Below are positions 50,477 through 60,187 of a DNA stretch of 64,000 nt, in pieces. Location: the NCBI RefSeq assembly GCF_000316115.1, contig NZ_JH993797.1, forward strand, positions 5,194,486 through 5,258,485, given 5' to 3'. The notes beneath the pieces were generated by a model, which searched no databases, had not been told where the DNA came from, and saw only the letters and a program-made list of their open reading frames with translations. This DNA is from Leptolyngbya sp. PCC 7375 (lineage in GTDB: Bacteria; Cyanobacteriota; Cyanobacteriia; Phormidesmidales; Phormidesmidaceae). The translations under genes and the position numbers were made by a program. Numbering within the stretch: position 1 is the stretch's first letter; every line of letters begins with the position of its first letter.

Positions 50477-50510
50477 AAAAAGTCTCTGGCTAATTGGTCA
50501 GAGACTTTTT
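50477..50510 (+). terminator. Intrinsic terminator after DUF2811 copy B
   Basis: AAAAAGTCTCTG pairs perfectly with CAGAGACTTTTT across a 10-nt loop, with a built-in T-run. It lies 55 bases past the stop. Confidence 0.88.
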
Positions 50511-50914
50511 ATGTCTTTGGTGAAGCGCTAACCATGAACGTCAAGAGTTCTCTAACCAACAAAAATTTGTTGTCTTAGAGTCTCTACTAACATAAAAGCA
50601 TTGGCAAACTGTTACCGCTATGCATGGGTTATGTCCTGGTTAGGAGCAAGCCATAAATAACTTCCAAGAGTAAATGCTGATTAGAGGTTCCATGGAACCT
50701 CTGTACATCCAAAATTTGGAGGTTAATTGATTTTGCTTCCTTAGATGCTTCCTTAGAGTAGATGCGCTGAAGAGGGACCTAAAGATGAACCCTAATGACT
50801 CAAACCAGTGGCTCAAACCAAGTGTTAAATTTTGAATGGGTGATAAACAGGTAAATGCTTGATTTCATATTCCAGATTTTGAGTGGTTGAAACAAGCAAG
50901 CTGAGGGATGCTGA
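50511..50914. other. Non-coding stretch before the FAD oxidoreductase gene
   Basis: 404 bp without a supported gene. Its only clear structure is the palindrome at 50683-50702. The promoter of the downstream gene should lie here. Confidence 0.4.
50683..50702. repeat. 20-bp palindrome sharing its core with the argH-downstream repeat
   Basis: AGAGGTTCCATGGAACCTCT is a perfect palindrome. Its core GTTCCATGGAAC is the same as in the 44-bp palindrome at 39647-39690, so both probably belong to one interspersed repeat family. Confidence 0.75.
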
Positions 50915-52105
50915 ATGGAGACGTTTGATTGGATCGTAATCGGCAATGGACTAGCAGGTGCAGCCCTCAGCTATGAGTTAGCTAAGTTAGGACAATCGGT
51001 ATTACTAGTGGATGATGGTAATCCAGACAGTGCCACTCGCTGTAGCTATGGGGGAATTGCCTATTGGTCAGGCACAGATGCCACTACTAAACAGCTTTGT
51101 AAAGCGGGCATTGAACGCCATCGTCAGCTATCAGATGAACTGGGCAGAGCAACGGAGTTTCGAGAACTCGATCTACTGCTTACATTTGCACCTGGTGTGG
51201 ATAGCACAGAGTTGGAAGAGCAGTATAGTCGGTTTGCGATCACACCCCACTTAATCACACCTCAAGAGGCCCAAACCCTTGAACCCCAGCTCAAAATTGA
51301 TGCCATTGGCGGAGCTTTCACCGTAAAACATGGCCATGTCAACCCGATTAACACCTTAGAGGCCTTCAATCAGGCCTTTCGCTGTTTGGGAGGACAACAA
51401 CTTATAGCATCAGTCACTGGCTTAGTACGGATCAACGATCGAGTCACTGGCATAACCACACCGACCCAGGCCTATGCCGCAGGGAATATTGCCGTGGCCG
51501 CTGGAGGCTACAGCCGACGATTACTAAAAAACTCGCAGCTTTCCGTTCCGCTGTATCACACCCATGCAGAAATTGTTGCTTTACCCACCGTCGAGCAGCC
51601 ACTACGTACCTTGATCATGCCTGCGGTAGCCAATCGGTTTGAGGCTGAAGCCAAAGCCAGTGACCCAGTCACTGACGGTCTATGGGATGGCCCCCCCTAT
51701 GAAATTGCCCCCCCAATTTTGGATACAGGAGTAATTCAATTTTTAGATAAGTCAACCTATATCGGTCAAATCAGTCGGTTTCGCACAGATTTGGTCACAA
51801 ATTCCATTGATGCGGCCCAGAGTGACGCGAACATGCGTCAAGCTATCACTGCTCAGTTGCCCTGTTTGAGGGACATCCCGGGCCGCTGGCGACACTGTTT
51901 AGTCACCTTTAGCCACGACGGACTACCGCTGATTGGTCCCATGCCTGGCGTTGCAGGATTACATATTTTCTCTGGCTTTACGAGTCCGTTTGCTATGCTC
52001 CTGCCCATTGCCCAGCGATTTGCCCAATGGATCGATAGTGGACAAACAACGACCTCAGATGGCTTGGTAGAAAAAATGCTCGTCACCCGTTTCGAAAACT
52101 CCTAA
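50915..52105 (+). CDS. FAD-dependent oxidoreductase (DAO family)
   Basis: 396 residues. The N-terminal dinucleotide-binding fold is WIVIGNGLAGAALSYELAKL with VLLVDDG at strand 2. Middle parts are typical of D-amino-acid oxidase-like enzymes (GHVNPINTLEAFNQAFRCLG; AAGNIAVAAGGYSRRLL). The C-terminal flavin segment is DGLPLIGPMPGVAGLHIFSG. It probably oxidises an amine or amino acid; the substrate is unknown. No partner subunit lies adjacent. GAGGG lies about 10 bases before the ATG. Confidence 0.83.
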   Translation: METFDWIVIGNGLAGAALSYELAKLGQSVLLVDDGNPDSATRCSYGGIAYWSGTDATTKQLCKAGIERHRQLSDELGRATEFRELDLLLTFAPGVDSTELEEQYSRFAITPHLITPQEAQTLEPQLKIDAIGGAFTVKHGHVNPINTLEAFNQAFRCLGGQQLIASVTGLVRINDRVTGITTPTQAYAAGNIAVAAGGYSRRLLKNSQLSVPLYHTHAEIVALPTVEQPLRTLIMPAVANRFEAEAKASDPVTDGLWDGPPYEIAPPILDTGVIQFLDKSTYIGQISRFRTDLVTNSIDAAQSDANMRQAITAQLPCLRDIPGRWRHCLVTFSHDGLPLIGPMPGVAGLHIFSGFTSPFAMLLPIAQRFAQWIDSGQTTTSDGLVEKMLVTRFENS

Positions 52106-52364
52106 CCCTACCGATACAACAGCTCATTGATATAGGGTTGCTCCAATCGATAGACCTGCAATCTAATGGTGTCTGGTCCAACAGAATCAAAAAACCAACC
52201 CATGACGTGTAATCATCGTCTGTATTAATCACTGCAATTATCTATGATCGCTGAGCTTACTATAGAAAATAAGCTATGATTCATTTAAGTCAGCAGGGCT
52301 GTAGGCTCCACTGTTGGCCATTGATCATTTGCTGCCCATATCTAGTTCAGGGGTTCAAGAGTCC

Positions 52365-54566
52365 ATGACGGTAACTGCTTATGCCACTCCGGCATTCTGT
52401 GACGGTATTCAATATTTTGGTGAGGCCCCTGCTGAAATGGCGGCCTACTTAGACACGGCTGCCATTGGTGAGGGGGATGTTGCGATCGCATCTCCCAGTG
52501 ATCCTAAAGCCGTGTATCAGACTATTCTGGCTGCGGATGCCCTGCGCTATTTAACGCTACAAATGACCGCCAGCAAGCAGTCGGGTCACCCCGGTGGGTT
52601 TGCCAGTGTTGCTGATGAAATTGCAACCCTGATCATGCTCGGCTACAAGAACTTGATTACAGAAGTTGGCCACCATGCCCCTGGTTTCTACAGCACTGTC
52701 TTTTTAGACCGCTCCTTGGAAGCCATGGGGATTAAGACGGTCACTCAACTTTGCGATCGCTTCCGCGAAACCCACGGTTTACTGGGCCACCTATCGGGAC
52801 AGATCCCAGGCTTGTTAAATCCTGCCGGTCCTCTAGGTCAAGGCCAACACTTTGCCATGGCTGGAGCCAAGCTCAACCCAGGCACCCTCTTCCCCGTCAC
52901 CATTGGTGATGGCGGTTTGGGTGAGCCTTACATCATGAGCAGCATGGCCCACTTCAACACGGCCTATCCCCAGTCCACCAACTTCCTGCCCATCTTGGTG
53001 TGGAACGGATTCTCCCAAGAGCACCACAGCATGGTGTCAACCCAGTCCAATGAAGCCATGATTGCCTACTGGCAAGGCAATGGGTTTAAAGACGTGATTT
53101 TGGTTGACGCCAAGGATTATGACGATACCGACCAGCCAGGGCCCTATGTAGACAGTACGGCTTTCTCGCTAAAGCAGCGCATGGCCTTTACCCAGGCACT
53201 ACTAGAAGCCACAGATAAAGCTGCAAAACAAGCGCTTTCTGGCACTCTCACCGTTCTCATCGTCAAGCAGCTAAAAGGGGCAGGGGTACACAAGCGCGGC
53301 GCTAAGTCCCACAATCTCTATCCCGGAGACACCCTAGACAAAGACTATATTGCCAGCGCTTTGCAAACTCGGGCATTACCTGCTGTTGGGTGGGACTTGG
53401 TGCGCACCAACTTTGAGCGATCCAACGGTGGTCCCAACGTTAAGACGGCGGTTACAGAATCAGAACTTGCTTTAGCAGACTTAGGCCAGCTCCCCCTCAA
53501 CGAGTTCCCAGTGGGGGGTGATAAACAAGTGGCCACCACTGCCATGGGCCTACTGGTAGGGCATGTGGGTCAGCAAGACTCTAACTTTGTTGTCACCAAT
53601 GCAGACGGTAATGCCGCCTCGGGAATTAACAATATTAACCAGGCCCTGAAGATTGTTCACCCCACCACAGATGACCTATACTTCCAAGGCCCCAATGGTC
53701 AAGTTTATGAGCCCCTAAGCGAAGACGCCTGTGCTGGCATGGCCGCTGCCCAGGCCCTATTCGGGGGTCGTAGTTTATGGTGCTCCTATGAGTCCTTTGT
53801 CATTAATGGCTTGCCCATTTGGCAAACTGTCACCCAGGCCATGGCAGAGTTGCGCAGAAATACACCCTCTACCATCTGTCTGTTTACTGCAGGGGCGCTA
53901 GAACAAGGGCGCAACGGCTGGACCCATCAACGTCCAGAAATTGAGAACTACTTTGCCGCTATGATGCGTAACGGCAATGTGTTTCCCTTGTTTCCTGTTG
54001 ATGCCAACAGCATTCAAGCTTGTTATGAGTGGGCTGTAGGCACAAGCAATAAAGGCATTACCATTATAGCCAGTAAATCTCCTTTACCCATTCGCACCAC
54101 GCTGGCCCAGACCCATGAAGCCTTAAAAAGTGGTGCTATTGTCCTTCAAGAAACACCAGGGGAGAAAACTATTGTCTTTGCTGTTGTGGGCGATATGATG
54201 CTGCTGCCAGTTATGGAAGCGGCTGAAACCTTAGCTCAAGCAGGCATTGGTTCCAAAGTTGTTGCCATTGTTAGCCCCAGACGCCTCTATCGTTCCACCG
54301 ACGTTGCTTGGGAAACCTGCCGCCATGGTGATGACACATTCTTAAGTGATAAAGACTTTGCCACCCTATTTGCAGGCGATGCTCTGTTGGGTGTCACTGG
54401 TGGCTCTAGCGCCATGTTGGAGCCGGTCATTCTACGCAGCACGCTACCCCGTGATGTCATGGCATGGAAGCGTGGTGAAACAACAGCCAACGCTGGTCAG
54501 CTGTTTGCCTTTAATGGGTTAACGGCAGAAGCGTTGGTACACCGGGCAAAATCCCTAACGGATTAA
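52365..54566 (+). CDS. Thiamine-diphosphate transketolase-like enzyme (putative Xfp2-type phosphoketolase)
   Basis: 733 residues. The start MTVTAYATPAFCDGIQYFGE at 52365 is preferred over a TTG at 52314. The thiamine-diphosphate domains show transketolase features: SKQSGHPGGFASVADE, GQGQHFAMAGAKL, GDGGLGEPYIMSSMAHFN with a later VWNGFSQEH, FVVTNADGNAASG, and VYEPLSEDACAGMAAAQALF. It lacks the usual phosphoketolase motifs (YWRAANYL, SGPGHG). I recall this protein type in Synechocystis as the second putative phosphoketolase (Sll0529-like), whose activity is less certain than the main enzyme's. It would act on ketose phosphates in central carbon metabolism. It stands alone, converging on the next gene. 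Confidence 0.75.
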   Translation: MTVTAYATPAFCDGIQYFGEAPAEMAAYLDTAAIGEGDVAIASPSDPKAVYQTILAADALRYLTLQMTASKQSGHPGGFASVADEIATLIMLGYKNLITEVGHHAPGFYSTVFLDRSLEAMGIKTVTQLCDRFRETHGLLGHLSGQIPGLLNPAGPLGQGQHFAMAGAKLNPGTLFPVTIGDGGLGEPYIMSSMAHFNTAYPQSTNFLPILVWNGFSQEHHSMVSTQSNEAMIAYWQGNGFKDVILVDAKDYDDTDQPGPYVDSTAFSLKQRMAFTQALLEATDKAAKQALSGTLTVLIVKQLKGAGVHKRGAKSHNLYPGDTLDKDYIASALQTRALPAVGWDLVRTNFERSNGGPNVKTAVTESELALADLGQLPLNEFPVGGDKQVATTAMGLLVGHVGQQDSNFVVTNADGNAASGINNINQALKIVHPTTDDLYFQGPNGQVYEPLSEDACAGMAAAQALFGGRSLWCSYESFVINGLPIWQTVTQAMAELRRNTPSTICLFTAGALEQGRNGWTHQRPEIENYFAAMMRNGNVFPLFPVDANSIQACYEWAVGTSNKGITIIASKSPLPIRTTLAQTHEALKSGAIVLQETPGEKTIVFAVVGDMMLLPVMEAAETLAQAGIGSKVVAIVSPRRLYRSTDVAWETCRHGDDTFLSDKDFATLFAGDALLGVTGGSSAMLEPVILRSTLPRDVMAWKRGETTANAGQLFAFNGLTAEALVHRAKSLTD

Positions 54567-54589
54567 GGGAGGGATTAGTAAACATGGAT

Positions 54590-54613
54590 CGGGGAGGAAG
54601 GTTTTCCTCCTCG
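54590..54613. terminator. Hairpin between convergent genes
   Basis: CGGGGAGGAA pairs with TTCCTCCTCG (one wobble) across a 4-nt loop. It lies between the plus-strand transketolase-like gene and the minus-strand membrane protein, and can serve both. Confidence 0.6.
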
Positions 54614-54636
54614 GCCTGAAAGGTATTGATTACGGT

Positions 54637-56250
54637 TTACTTGCTCGCATATACCCGATAGCGAGGATTTTCATACGCCACTGGTAAATCGACAAGATGT
54701 TCAGCATTCGTGACAGCATAATGGCCTTCGTACTTGTCCATCAGGGCCTTTATTTGGGTGGCATCTAAGTTGTTGTAGGCTGCAGTCAGATCGTTGCGGA
54801 TAAGACGGCGAGTATCTTTACGCAGGTCGACATAACTCAGCAGGTCAATACCGCCACCTAGATCCGTAATGCGGGTAAACCAGGCATCAACATCTGCCGA
54901 TGAAGCACTGGGAACAAAGCGAAACTTAGCGACTGATGGATGGTCAGAAAGCCAGGGTAAAGCACTCAGATCAACCGGAGATGAGACAACAACGTCCCCA
55001 TCAGGCACATGTTGTTTAAGCCAGTTAGCCGTGGCAATCATTTCGGGATTTACGCCTTGGGCTTTGCTAGGAAAGGTTTGCAAAGCCATGCCTTTGTCAT
55101 AAAACCGGGTAGCTTCAACACCAAAACCAAAGAGAATTATCAAAGTGATTGCGATCGCACCCATGGGATACCGAAACAACAGCTGTTCTAGAGCCAACGC
55201 CAAAAAGAAACCCGTGCCTAACGCCAGCATCAAGTCGCCAACGCGAAACGGGTAATATTGCAGAATTTGGCCATTGCTATCAAACGGAGCCACTAATAGA
55301 CCCGCGCCAAACAAGACGAGCGTACACAGAATAAAGCACACAAAGTCTGCACGATGCTTGGCGATGGTCTCGTCTTGCGGTGTTTGTTTGGAGTGCGATC
55401 GCAAAACATAAACAACACAACCTGTAAAAACCAGCAAATAAGCCAGCAAATATAACCACTCATCCTGGGGCCAGGCAAAGGGATTCACATGATGGGGGTT
55501 GCGCAAAAAAGAATAAATATAGGACGGAGAGACTTCCCCCCCATCAACCGGTCTTAGCAACTGGGTGAAAACAGCTATCCAGGCAAAGATCCCCGTCACC
55601 AGATAAATGGGAATTGCCGCCAACCAGCGGCGGCCATCCAGTAAAACCTTGGGCTGACGCCATAACAGCCACAGTAAAATAGCAATGGATGCCCAGCCAC
55701 CCACCAAAGCATGGAACGATGCAGCGATACCTAACAACGCCACCATGCGCAAATATCGACCGGAGAACATGGCCGACAGTGCCATAAAAATAGCGCTATA
55801 GGCAAAAATCTTAGGTTCAATGCTGCCCATTAACCACTCACCAGCGATTACCCCTTGGGGTCTACGCACATAAACAAACAGACCAATGGCCACCAGCAGG
55901 GTTAGCAAACGAATCCCCAGACTGCGTGCCAGGGTCCACAGGCCAATCGCTAGGGCAAGATAGCCCAGAATCCGTCCAATGATGGATGTGGCTAAAAATC
56001 CAACCGTCGTTGTGAGGTGACCAAATAAAAGCTGAAACAGCAGTCGATAACCGGATGGCTCACTGTAGTAAATATCGTTTGCCAGCCAGGTGGGGTCTGC
56101 AAAATGACGAGCCATGGGCAAATGATGTAACTCATTGACCGAGCCCATATTGCGAATAAATAAAAACTTGAGACACAGAAACAGTGTGATGGTGGCAACG
56201 GGCAACACCCAGGTTTGGATCGCAGACTGTTTCTGACTCAAAGAATTCAC
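54637..56250 (-). CDS. Multi-pass membrane protein, possibly GT-C-like
   Basis: 537 residues with about ten hydrophobic helices (VLPVATITLFLCLKFLFI, LGYLALAIGLWTLARSLGI, IYLVTGIFAWIAVFTQLL, YLLAYLLVFTGCVVYVL, and others). An early luminal loop is NELHHLPMARHFADPTWLAN, and a C-terminal ~130-residue soluble part follows (MIATANWLKQHVPDGDVVVS, SSADVDAWFTRITDLGGGID). The layout, with a first loop containing acidic and His residues and a soluble tail, resembles lipid-dependent GT-C glycosyltransferases or the cyanobacterial DUF6798 family. No catalytic motif can be named with confidence. Confidence 0.7.
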   Translation of the reverse strand: MNSLSQKQSAIQTWVLPVATITLFLCLKFLFIRNMGSVNELHHLPMARHFADPTWLANDIYYSEPSGYRLLFQLLFGHLTTTVGFLATSIIGRILGYLALAIGLWTLARSLGIRLLTLLVAIGLFVYVRRPQGVIAGEWLMGSIEPKIFAYSAIFMALSAMFSGRYLRMVALLGIAASFHALVGGWASIAILLWLLWRQPKVLLDGRRWLAAIPIYLVTGIFAWIAVFTQLLRPVDGGEVSPSYIYSFLRNPHHVNPFAWPQDEWLYLLAYLLVFTGCVVYVLRSHSKQTPQDETIAKHRADFVCFILCTLVLFGAGLLVAPFDSNGQILQYYPFRVGDLMLALGTGFFLALALEQLLFRYPMGAIAITLIILFGFGVEATRFYDKGMALQTFPSKAQGVNPEMIATANWLKQHVPDGDVVVSSPVDLSALPWLSDHPSVAKFRFVPSASSADVDAWFTRITDLGGGIDLLSYVDLRKDTRRLIRNDLTAAYNNLDATQIKALMDKYEGHYAVTNAEHLVDLPVAYENPRYRVYASK

Positions 56251-56337
56251 AGGTATCTCAATTGAACAAGCTCACCTGAAATCCTACAGTCTCAGGCGGC
56301 GTCAGTGTAACACTCACATCTGGATACATTGGCTAGC

Positions 56338-56381
56338 TGATACCCCGTTGGCTGAGCGAAGCCGAAGTCAACGGGGTATCA
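56338..56381. repeat. Inverted repeat with the CTGAGCGAAG motif
   Basis: 13-bp perfect arms TGATACCCCGTTG / CAACGGGGTATCA flank GCTGAGCGAAGCCGAAGT. A second GCTGAGCAAAGTCGAAG lies at 56389-56405. Such GAGCGAAGTCGAAG units are common dispersed intergenic repeats. It may also terminate the lipoprotein gene. Confidence 0.7.
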
Positions 56382-56410
56382 GTAACTAGCTGAGCAAAGT
56401 CGAAGCAGCC

Positions 56411-56908
56411 TTAATTCGCTAGCACACCAGGCCAGTTGGTATCAGCTTTGGCAATGTAACCAGGAATATCTTTGGCCCAACGCTGTTGAATTTTTTCGTT
56501 GTAGTTCAGATATAGTTTGCCATCGACAATCTTCCAGGCTGTGGGTTCAATGGGTGCAGTGTTGCCCTGGCTGACAGCATAGGCGCAGAAACCACCATAC
56601 TGGGGGGCATATTCCTCAGGGTTAGCGGCAAACAGATCGCGGTTCTCTGCTGACGCAAACTGCCAGGTTGCACCTTCCCAATCATGGGTAAATTCTTCAC
56701 TACCCGGCGTATATTCACCCTCAGTAAAGTAAGCCACGGGATCGGCTCCACGAATCGCAACATTATCTTCAGCAAATACGGCATAGGTGGGTGCTGCGGC
56801 CTGTTCGGTGCCAGCTGGAGCCGTCGTGGATGTAGTAGTGGATGTGGCACAGCTAGCCAATAGCATTGTGCTAGCAAGGGCTAGAGAAAGCAGAATTGAG
56901 CGTTTCAT
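56411..56908 (-). CDS. YHS-domain lipoprotein
   Basis: 165 residues. The lipoprotein signal peptide MKRSILLSLALASTMLLASC has its lipobox (LLASC) Cys at 20. A Thr/Ser-rich spacer follows (ATSTTTSTTAPAGTE), then a YHS domain (about 45-150): VAIRGADPVAYFTEGEYTPG, FTHDWEGATWQFASAENRDL, FAANPEEYAPQYGGFCAYAV. YHS domains bind metals or small ligands. Periplasmic anchoring is predicted from the signal. Function unknown, although the family is common in cyanobacteria and proteobacteria. Confidence 0.88.
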   Translation of the reverse strand: MKRSILLSLALASTMLLASCATSTTTSTTAPAGTEQAAAPTYAVFAEDNVAIRGADPVAYFTEGEYTPGSEEFTHDWEGATWQFASAENRDLFAANPEEYAPQYGGFCAYAVSQGNTAPIEPTAWKIVDGKLYLNYNEKIQQRWAKDIPGYIAKADTNWPGVLAN

Positions 56909-57236
56909 CGCACAGTGAACTAAGGGTCACTTCAATTAATACGCACTCAACCTGAAAACCGACTGAGAAATATAACTTAATTGGCTGAAGTTCTTGGTTA
57001 TTAGGTAGTGGTTATTAGTTGTCTGTCGATTTTGCCAGTGGGCATTGGAGGGTAAAAAGGTCTGACAGTTCCTGACTGAGGCAATGGATTAGTAAACTTC
57101 ATAGTTAGCAGGCTGTCAGCTAACTCTTTATCGACTGCTGTGGTTAATCGTATGGGCATACTTTTTTCAGTAATATTGGCTCAGCAAGTACATTTGAACT
57201 AATATAATTGCAGTCTGGTGAGGCAGTAGCGGCAGT
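56909..57236. other. Spacer upstream of the SWIM-DUF5691-AAA-DUF5682-VWA operon
   Basis: 328 bp without a supported gene; divergent promoters are expected for the lipoprotein gene and the operon. No clear promoter motif by eye. Confidence 0.4.
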
Positions 57237-58577
57237 ATGGCTGGAGCATGGACATCTGAGCAAGTGCTGGCACTGTCGCCAGATGCGGGTTCCACAAAGC
57301 GGGGGAAATCCTTGGCCAATGTGTCCAAGTGGCCGTTGCTGGGTCATGCGGAGCAGGCTGTGTGGGGTGAGTGCAAGGGCAGTGGTAAAAAGCCCTATCG
57401 CACCCAGATTGACCTGAACGAACCGGCCTTTCGCTGTAGTTGTCCTAGCCGCAAGTTTCCTTGCAAACATGCGTTGGGGTTGTTTCTGCTCCTGACAGAG
57501 CAGATTGAAGCGTTTAGTAACGCTCCTCCTCCCGATTGGGTAACTGAGTGGTTAGAAAAACGCACTCAAGTAACAAACCATCAGCAAATTAAGCAACAGA
57601 AAGCGACGGCGGACCCGGCAGCCCAGGCTAAGCGAGCCGAAAAAAGAGCGGCCAAAGTTGAAGCTGGACTAGAGGACTTAACTCAGTGGTTGGAGGATAT
57701 TATTCGCCAGGGTCTGGCGGCTTTGCCAAACCAGCCCTACAGCTTTTGGGATCAGGCGGCAGCTCGGTTAGTGGATGCTCAAGCACCAGGATTAGCCCGA
57801 CGAGTACGCAGTCTAGGTAGCATTCCCCATTCAGGCCAAGGTTGGCCCGAGCGCATGTTAAAGGCACTGGGGCAGTTGCATCTGCTGGTGGAGAGTTATG
57901 GCAGATTAGATAGTTTGACACCCGCAATGCAGGCGGAGGTGCGATCGCAAATCGGCTGGCCCCAAACCCAAGATGACTTGCGGCTGCGGGTGGAAAAAGC
58001 TGATCCGCTGGTGGACTGTGTTGCTGACACCTGGCAAATTCTGGGCAAAGTTGTGATTGAAGAAGACAAGCTGCAAATGCAGCGTACCTGGCTGTGGGGT
58101 TCTGAAAGTCAAAAATCTGCCCTCGTGCTGAACTTTGCCCATGGGCGACAGCCACTGGATGTCAGCCTAATACCAGGAAGCAGTTTCAGCGGTAAATTAA
58201 TTTTTTATCCAGGAACTGGGCTACAGCGTGCTTTTGTAGACCTGCGGGAAAACACCACCGCCCAAGTACCACCGCCCACTGGCAGCACCATTGCGACTGC
58301 CATCGGTTACTATACCCACAGCCTCAGTCAAAATCCCTGGCTAGAGAGATTTCCCCTAACCCTGGCCCAGGTTTGGCCTCTCCCCAGAGAAGATAGCTGG
58401 TGGTTACGAGATGCAGCCAGGCAAGTTCTCCCAATTGCACCTGGGGTTCAACGCGGGTGGGAATTGTTAGCCTTAAGCGGTGGCCATCCGCTAACGGTCT
58501 TTGGCGAGTGGAATGGCAGCACATTTCTTCCCCTCAGTCTTTGGTCTGGGCAGCAGTTTCACCCATTAGGAGACTGA
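57237..58577 (+). CDS. SWIM zinc-finger protein
   Basis: 446 residues. A SWIM zinc finger near residues 63-78 has the CxCx(n)CxH pattern in FRCSCPSRKFPCKHALGLFL. A lysine/alanine-rich helical stretch follows (AQAKRAEKRAAKVEAGLEDL), then a long domain ending in beta-rich segments (KLIFYPGTGLQRAFVDLREN, HPLTVFGEWNGSTFLPLSLW). SWIM fingers mediate DNA or protein contacts. First gene of the five-gene operon; the next gene starts 2 bases after its stop. Likely an adaptor or substrate-recognition part of the AAA/VWA system (inference). Confidence 0.85.
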   Translation: MAGAWTSEQVLALSPDAGSTKRGKSLANVSKWPLLGHAEQAVWGECKGSGKKPYRTQIDLNEPAFRCSCPSRKFPCKHALGLFLLLTEQIEAFSNAPPPDWVTEWLEKRTQVTNHQQIKQQKATADPAAQAKRAEKRAAKVEAGLEDLTQWLEDIIRQGLAALPNQPYSFWDQAAARLVDAQAPGLARRVRSLGSIPHSGQGWPERMLKALGQLHLLVESYGRLDSLTPAMQAEVRSQIGWPQTQDDLRLRVEKADPLVDCVADTWQILGKVVIEEDKLQMQRTWLWGSESQKSALVLNFAHGRQPLDVSLIPGSSFSGKLIFYPGTGLQRAFVDLRENTTAQVPPPTGSTIATAIGYYTHSLSQNPWLERFPLTLAQVWPLPREDSWWLRDAARQVLPIAPGVQRGWELLALSGGHPLTVFGEWNGSTFLPLSLWSGQQFHPLGD

Positions 58578-58579
58578 CA

Positions 58580-60100
58580 ATGGAATACTGGAAAACCCTC
58601 TTAAGCACCGCCTTAATCGGCACCGACCGTCAGTCTCCTCATCCTCCTAAAACGTTAGGTACACTGACGACGGCCCTGAGTCAACTCAATTGGCAACAGC
58701 CTGAGCGCTCTATCTTGTCAGCAGCTGGTGCTATAGCTCTTTACCAACAAGTGGGACAACTACCGATAACGGCAGATTGGGCATTACTAGCCCCCTGTGC
58801 AGATGAAGATTTACCCTGCTGTTCTGCTCAAACCACCAGACATTTAAATACTATCTTGGCCGAACATCCAGCCATCATGCCGGAATTGTTGAGGCTACTC
58901 ATGCGGTCTCAACAGCGTGTCCCAGAACAGTTGTTGCCTAAACTCCTCCATTTTGGGCGACAACGGTCAGAACTTCGTCCACAGATTGCAGCCGTTATTG
59001 GTAAGCGGGGTCAATGGTTGGCCAGACAAAACCCAGCCTGGGAATATGGCTCAGCCCAAAGAATGGCTGAGTTCCATGCAGATTCAGCCGTTTGGTGTGA
59101 GGGTAGCCGTAGTGAACGGGCTTTATTTTTACAACAGTGGCGCGAGACAAACGCTGATGCAGCCAGAGAAGCGCTAGAAGCTGTGTGGCCCTCAGAGTTA
59201 GCCAAGGATCGAGCAGCCTTAATCTCTTCCCTGGCCTGTAATTTGTCCATAGCCGATGAACCTTTTTTAGAAAAAGCACGTTGCGATCGCGCCCAGGCTG
59301 TACGCCAGCAAACCGTTGAGCTACTGGTAAAACTGCCAGAGTCTCGCCTATGTCAGCGCATGGCCGAACGAGTCAGTCAGTTTATATCGCTTCAAGCCAG
59401 TACTTCAGAATTAACTATCCAGGTGACTCTCCCAAAAACATTTGAACCGGTGTGGGAGGAAGATGGAATCATGTCCAAAAAAGTGGCCGGGCTGGGAGAA
59501 AAAGCGAGTTGGCTATATCAGATGTTAACCAGTGTATCCCTGAACCGTTGGCATGGAAAACCAGCCGCCATTGCCTACGCCATTAAAGAACACCAATGGC
59601 AAGACATGCTGCTCAAAGGATGGGGCGTCGCCGCCCTACGCCAACAGAATAGGACCTGGGCCAATGCCCTAGTTAAGGAGTTTGACCTGCAACAGATCGA
59701 TGAACGGTTGTTGTCAGACCTGTTGAAACTATTAACGATCGAGCAGCAGGAAACAGCCTTAAGGGAGAAAATACCCAGCCAAAAAGATGACATCATCCAT
59801 TGGCTACATCAAGTGTCTAGATGTTCTCAAACATGGAGTTTAGAGTTCAGTCAGCTGGTTTTAGAGAAAATTCTCAAGCTAGTTAATAATAGCGATCGCA
59901 ACAACTATGGATTGCATTACTTATTAAAAGAAATAGCCATTGTTCTGCATCCCGATTTAACCTCAGCCATTGCTCAAGCCTTAACTCAGATGCCTGAAAA
60001 CGACAGTCGGTTTTATTGGATAAAAAGCGCATTGGATGAATTTCACGAACATATGCATTTTCGATGCGAAATGCATCAGGCATTTAAGCCCAGCGGTTAA
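58580..60100 (+). CDS. DUF5691 protein
   Basis: 506 residues from the ATG at 58580. A longer open frame begins at 58400, but it would overlap the SWIM gene. The start MEYWKTLLSTALIGTDRQSP is the family's hallmark opening, in which the protein begins with a tryptophan- and threonine-rich helix. The rest is alpha-helical and HEAT-like in look (LLRLLMRSQQRVPEQLLPKL, LISSLACNLSIADEPFLEKA, AQAVRQQTVELLVKLPESRL). It resembles a helical scaffold rather than an enzyme; no catalytic motif is seen. It lies 2 bases after the SWIM gene and is cotranscribed with the AAA, DUF5682 and VWA genes. Confidence 0.82.
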   Translation: MEYWKTLLSTALIGTDRQSPHPPKTLGTLTTALSQLNWQQPERSILSAAGAIALYQQVGQLPITADWALLAPCADEDLPCCSAQTTRHLNTILAEHPAIMPELLRLLMRSQQRVPEQLLPKLLHFGRQRSELRPQIAAVIGKRGQWLARQNPAWEYGSAQRMAEFHADSAVWCEGSRSERALFLQQWRETNADAAREALEAVWPSELAKDRAALISSLACNLSIADEPFLEKARCDRAQAVRQQTVELLVKLPESRLCQRMAERVSQFISLQASTSELTIQVTLPKTFEPVWEEDGIMSKKVAGLGEKASWLYQMLTSVSLNRWHGKPAAIAYAIKEHQWQDMLLKGWGVAALRQQNRTWANALVKEFDLQQIDERLLSDLLKLLTIEQQETALREKIPSQKDDIIHWLHQVSRCSQTWSLEFSQLVLEKILKLVNNSDRNNYGLHYLLKEIAIVLHPDLTSAIAQALTQMPENDSRFYWIKSALDEFHEHMHFRCEMHQAFKPSG

Positions 60101-60187
60101 CCCACCCCTACGCCCCTCCCAAGAGGAGAAAAGTCATCCTATGGCAACTCGACCCTTTACCCTCTACTCTTCTTATCTAACCCTCCC

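Noticed and set aside
58400..58579. Upstream extension of the DUF5691 frame
   Set aside because: It would overlap the SWIM gene by 178 bases; the ATG at 58580 gives the family's typical N-terminus.
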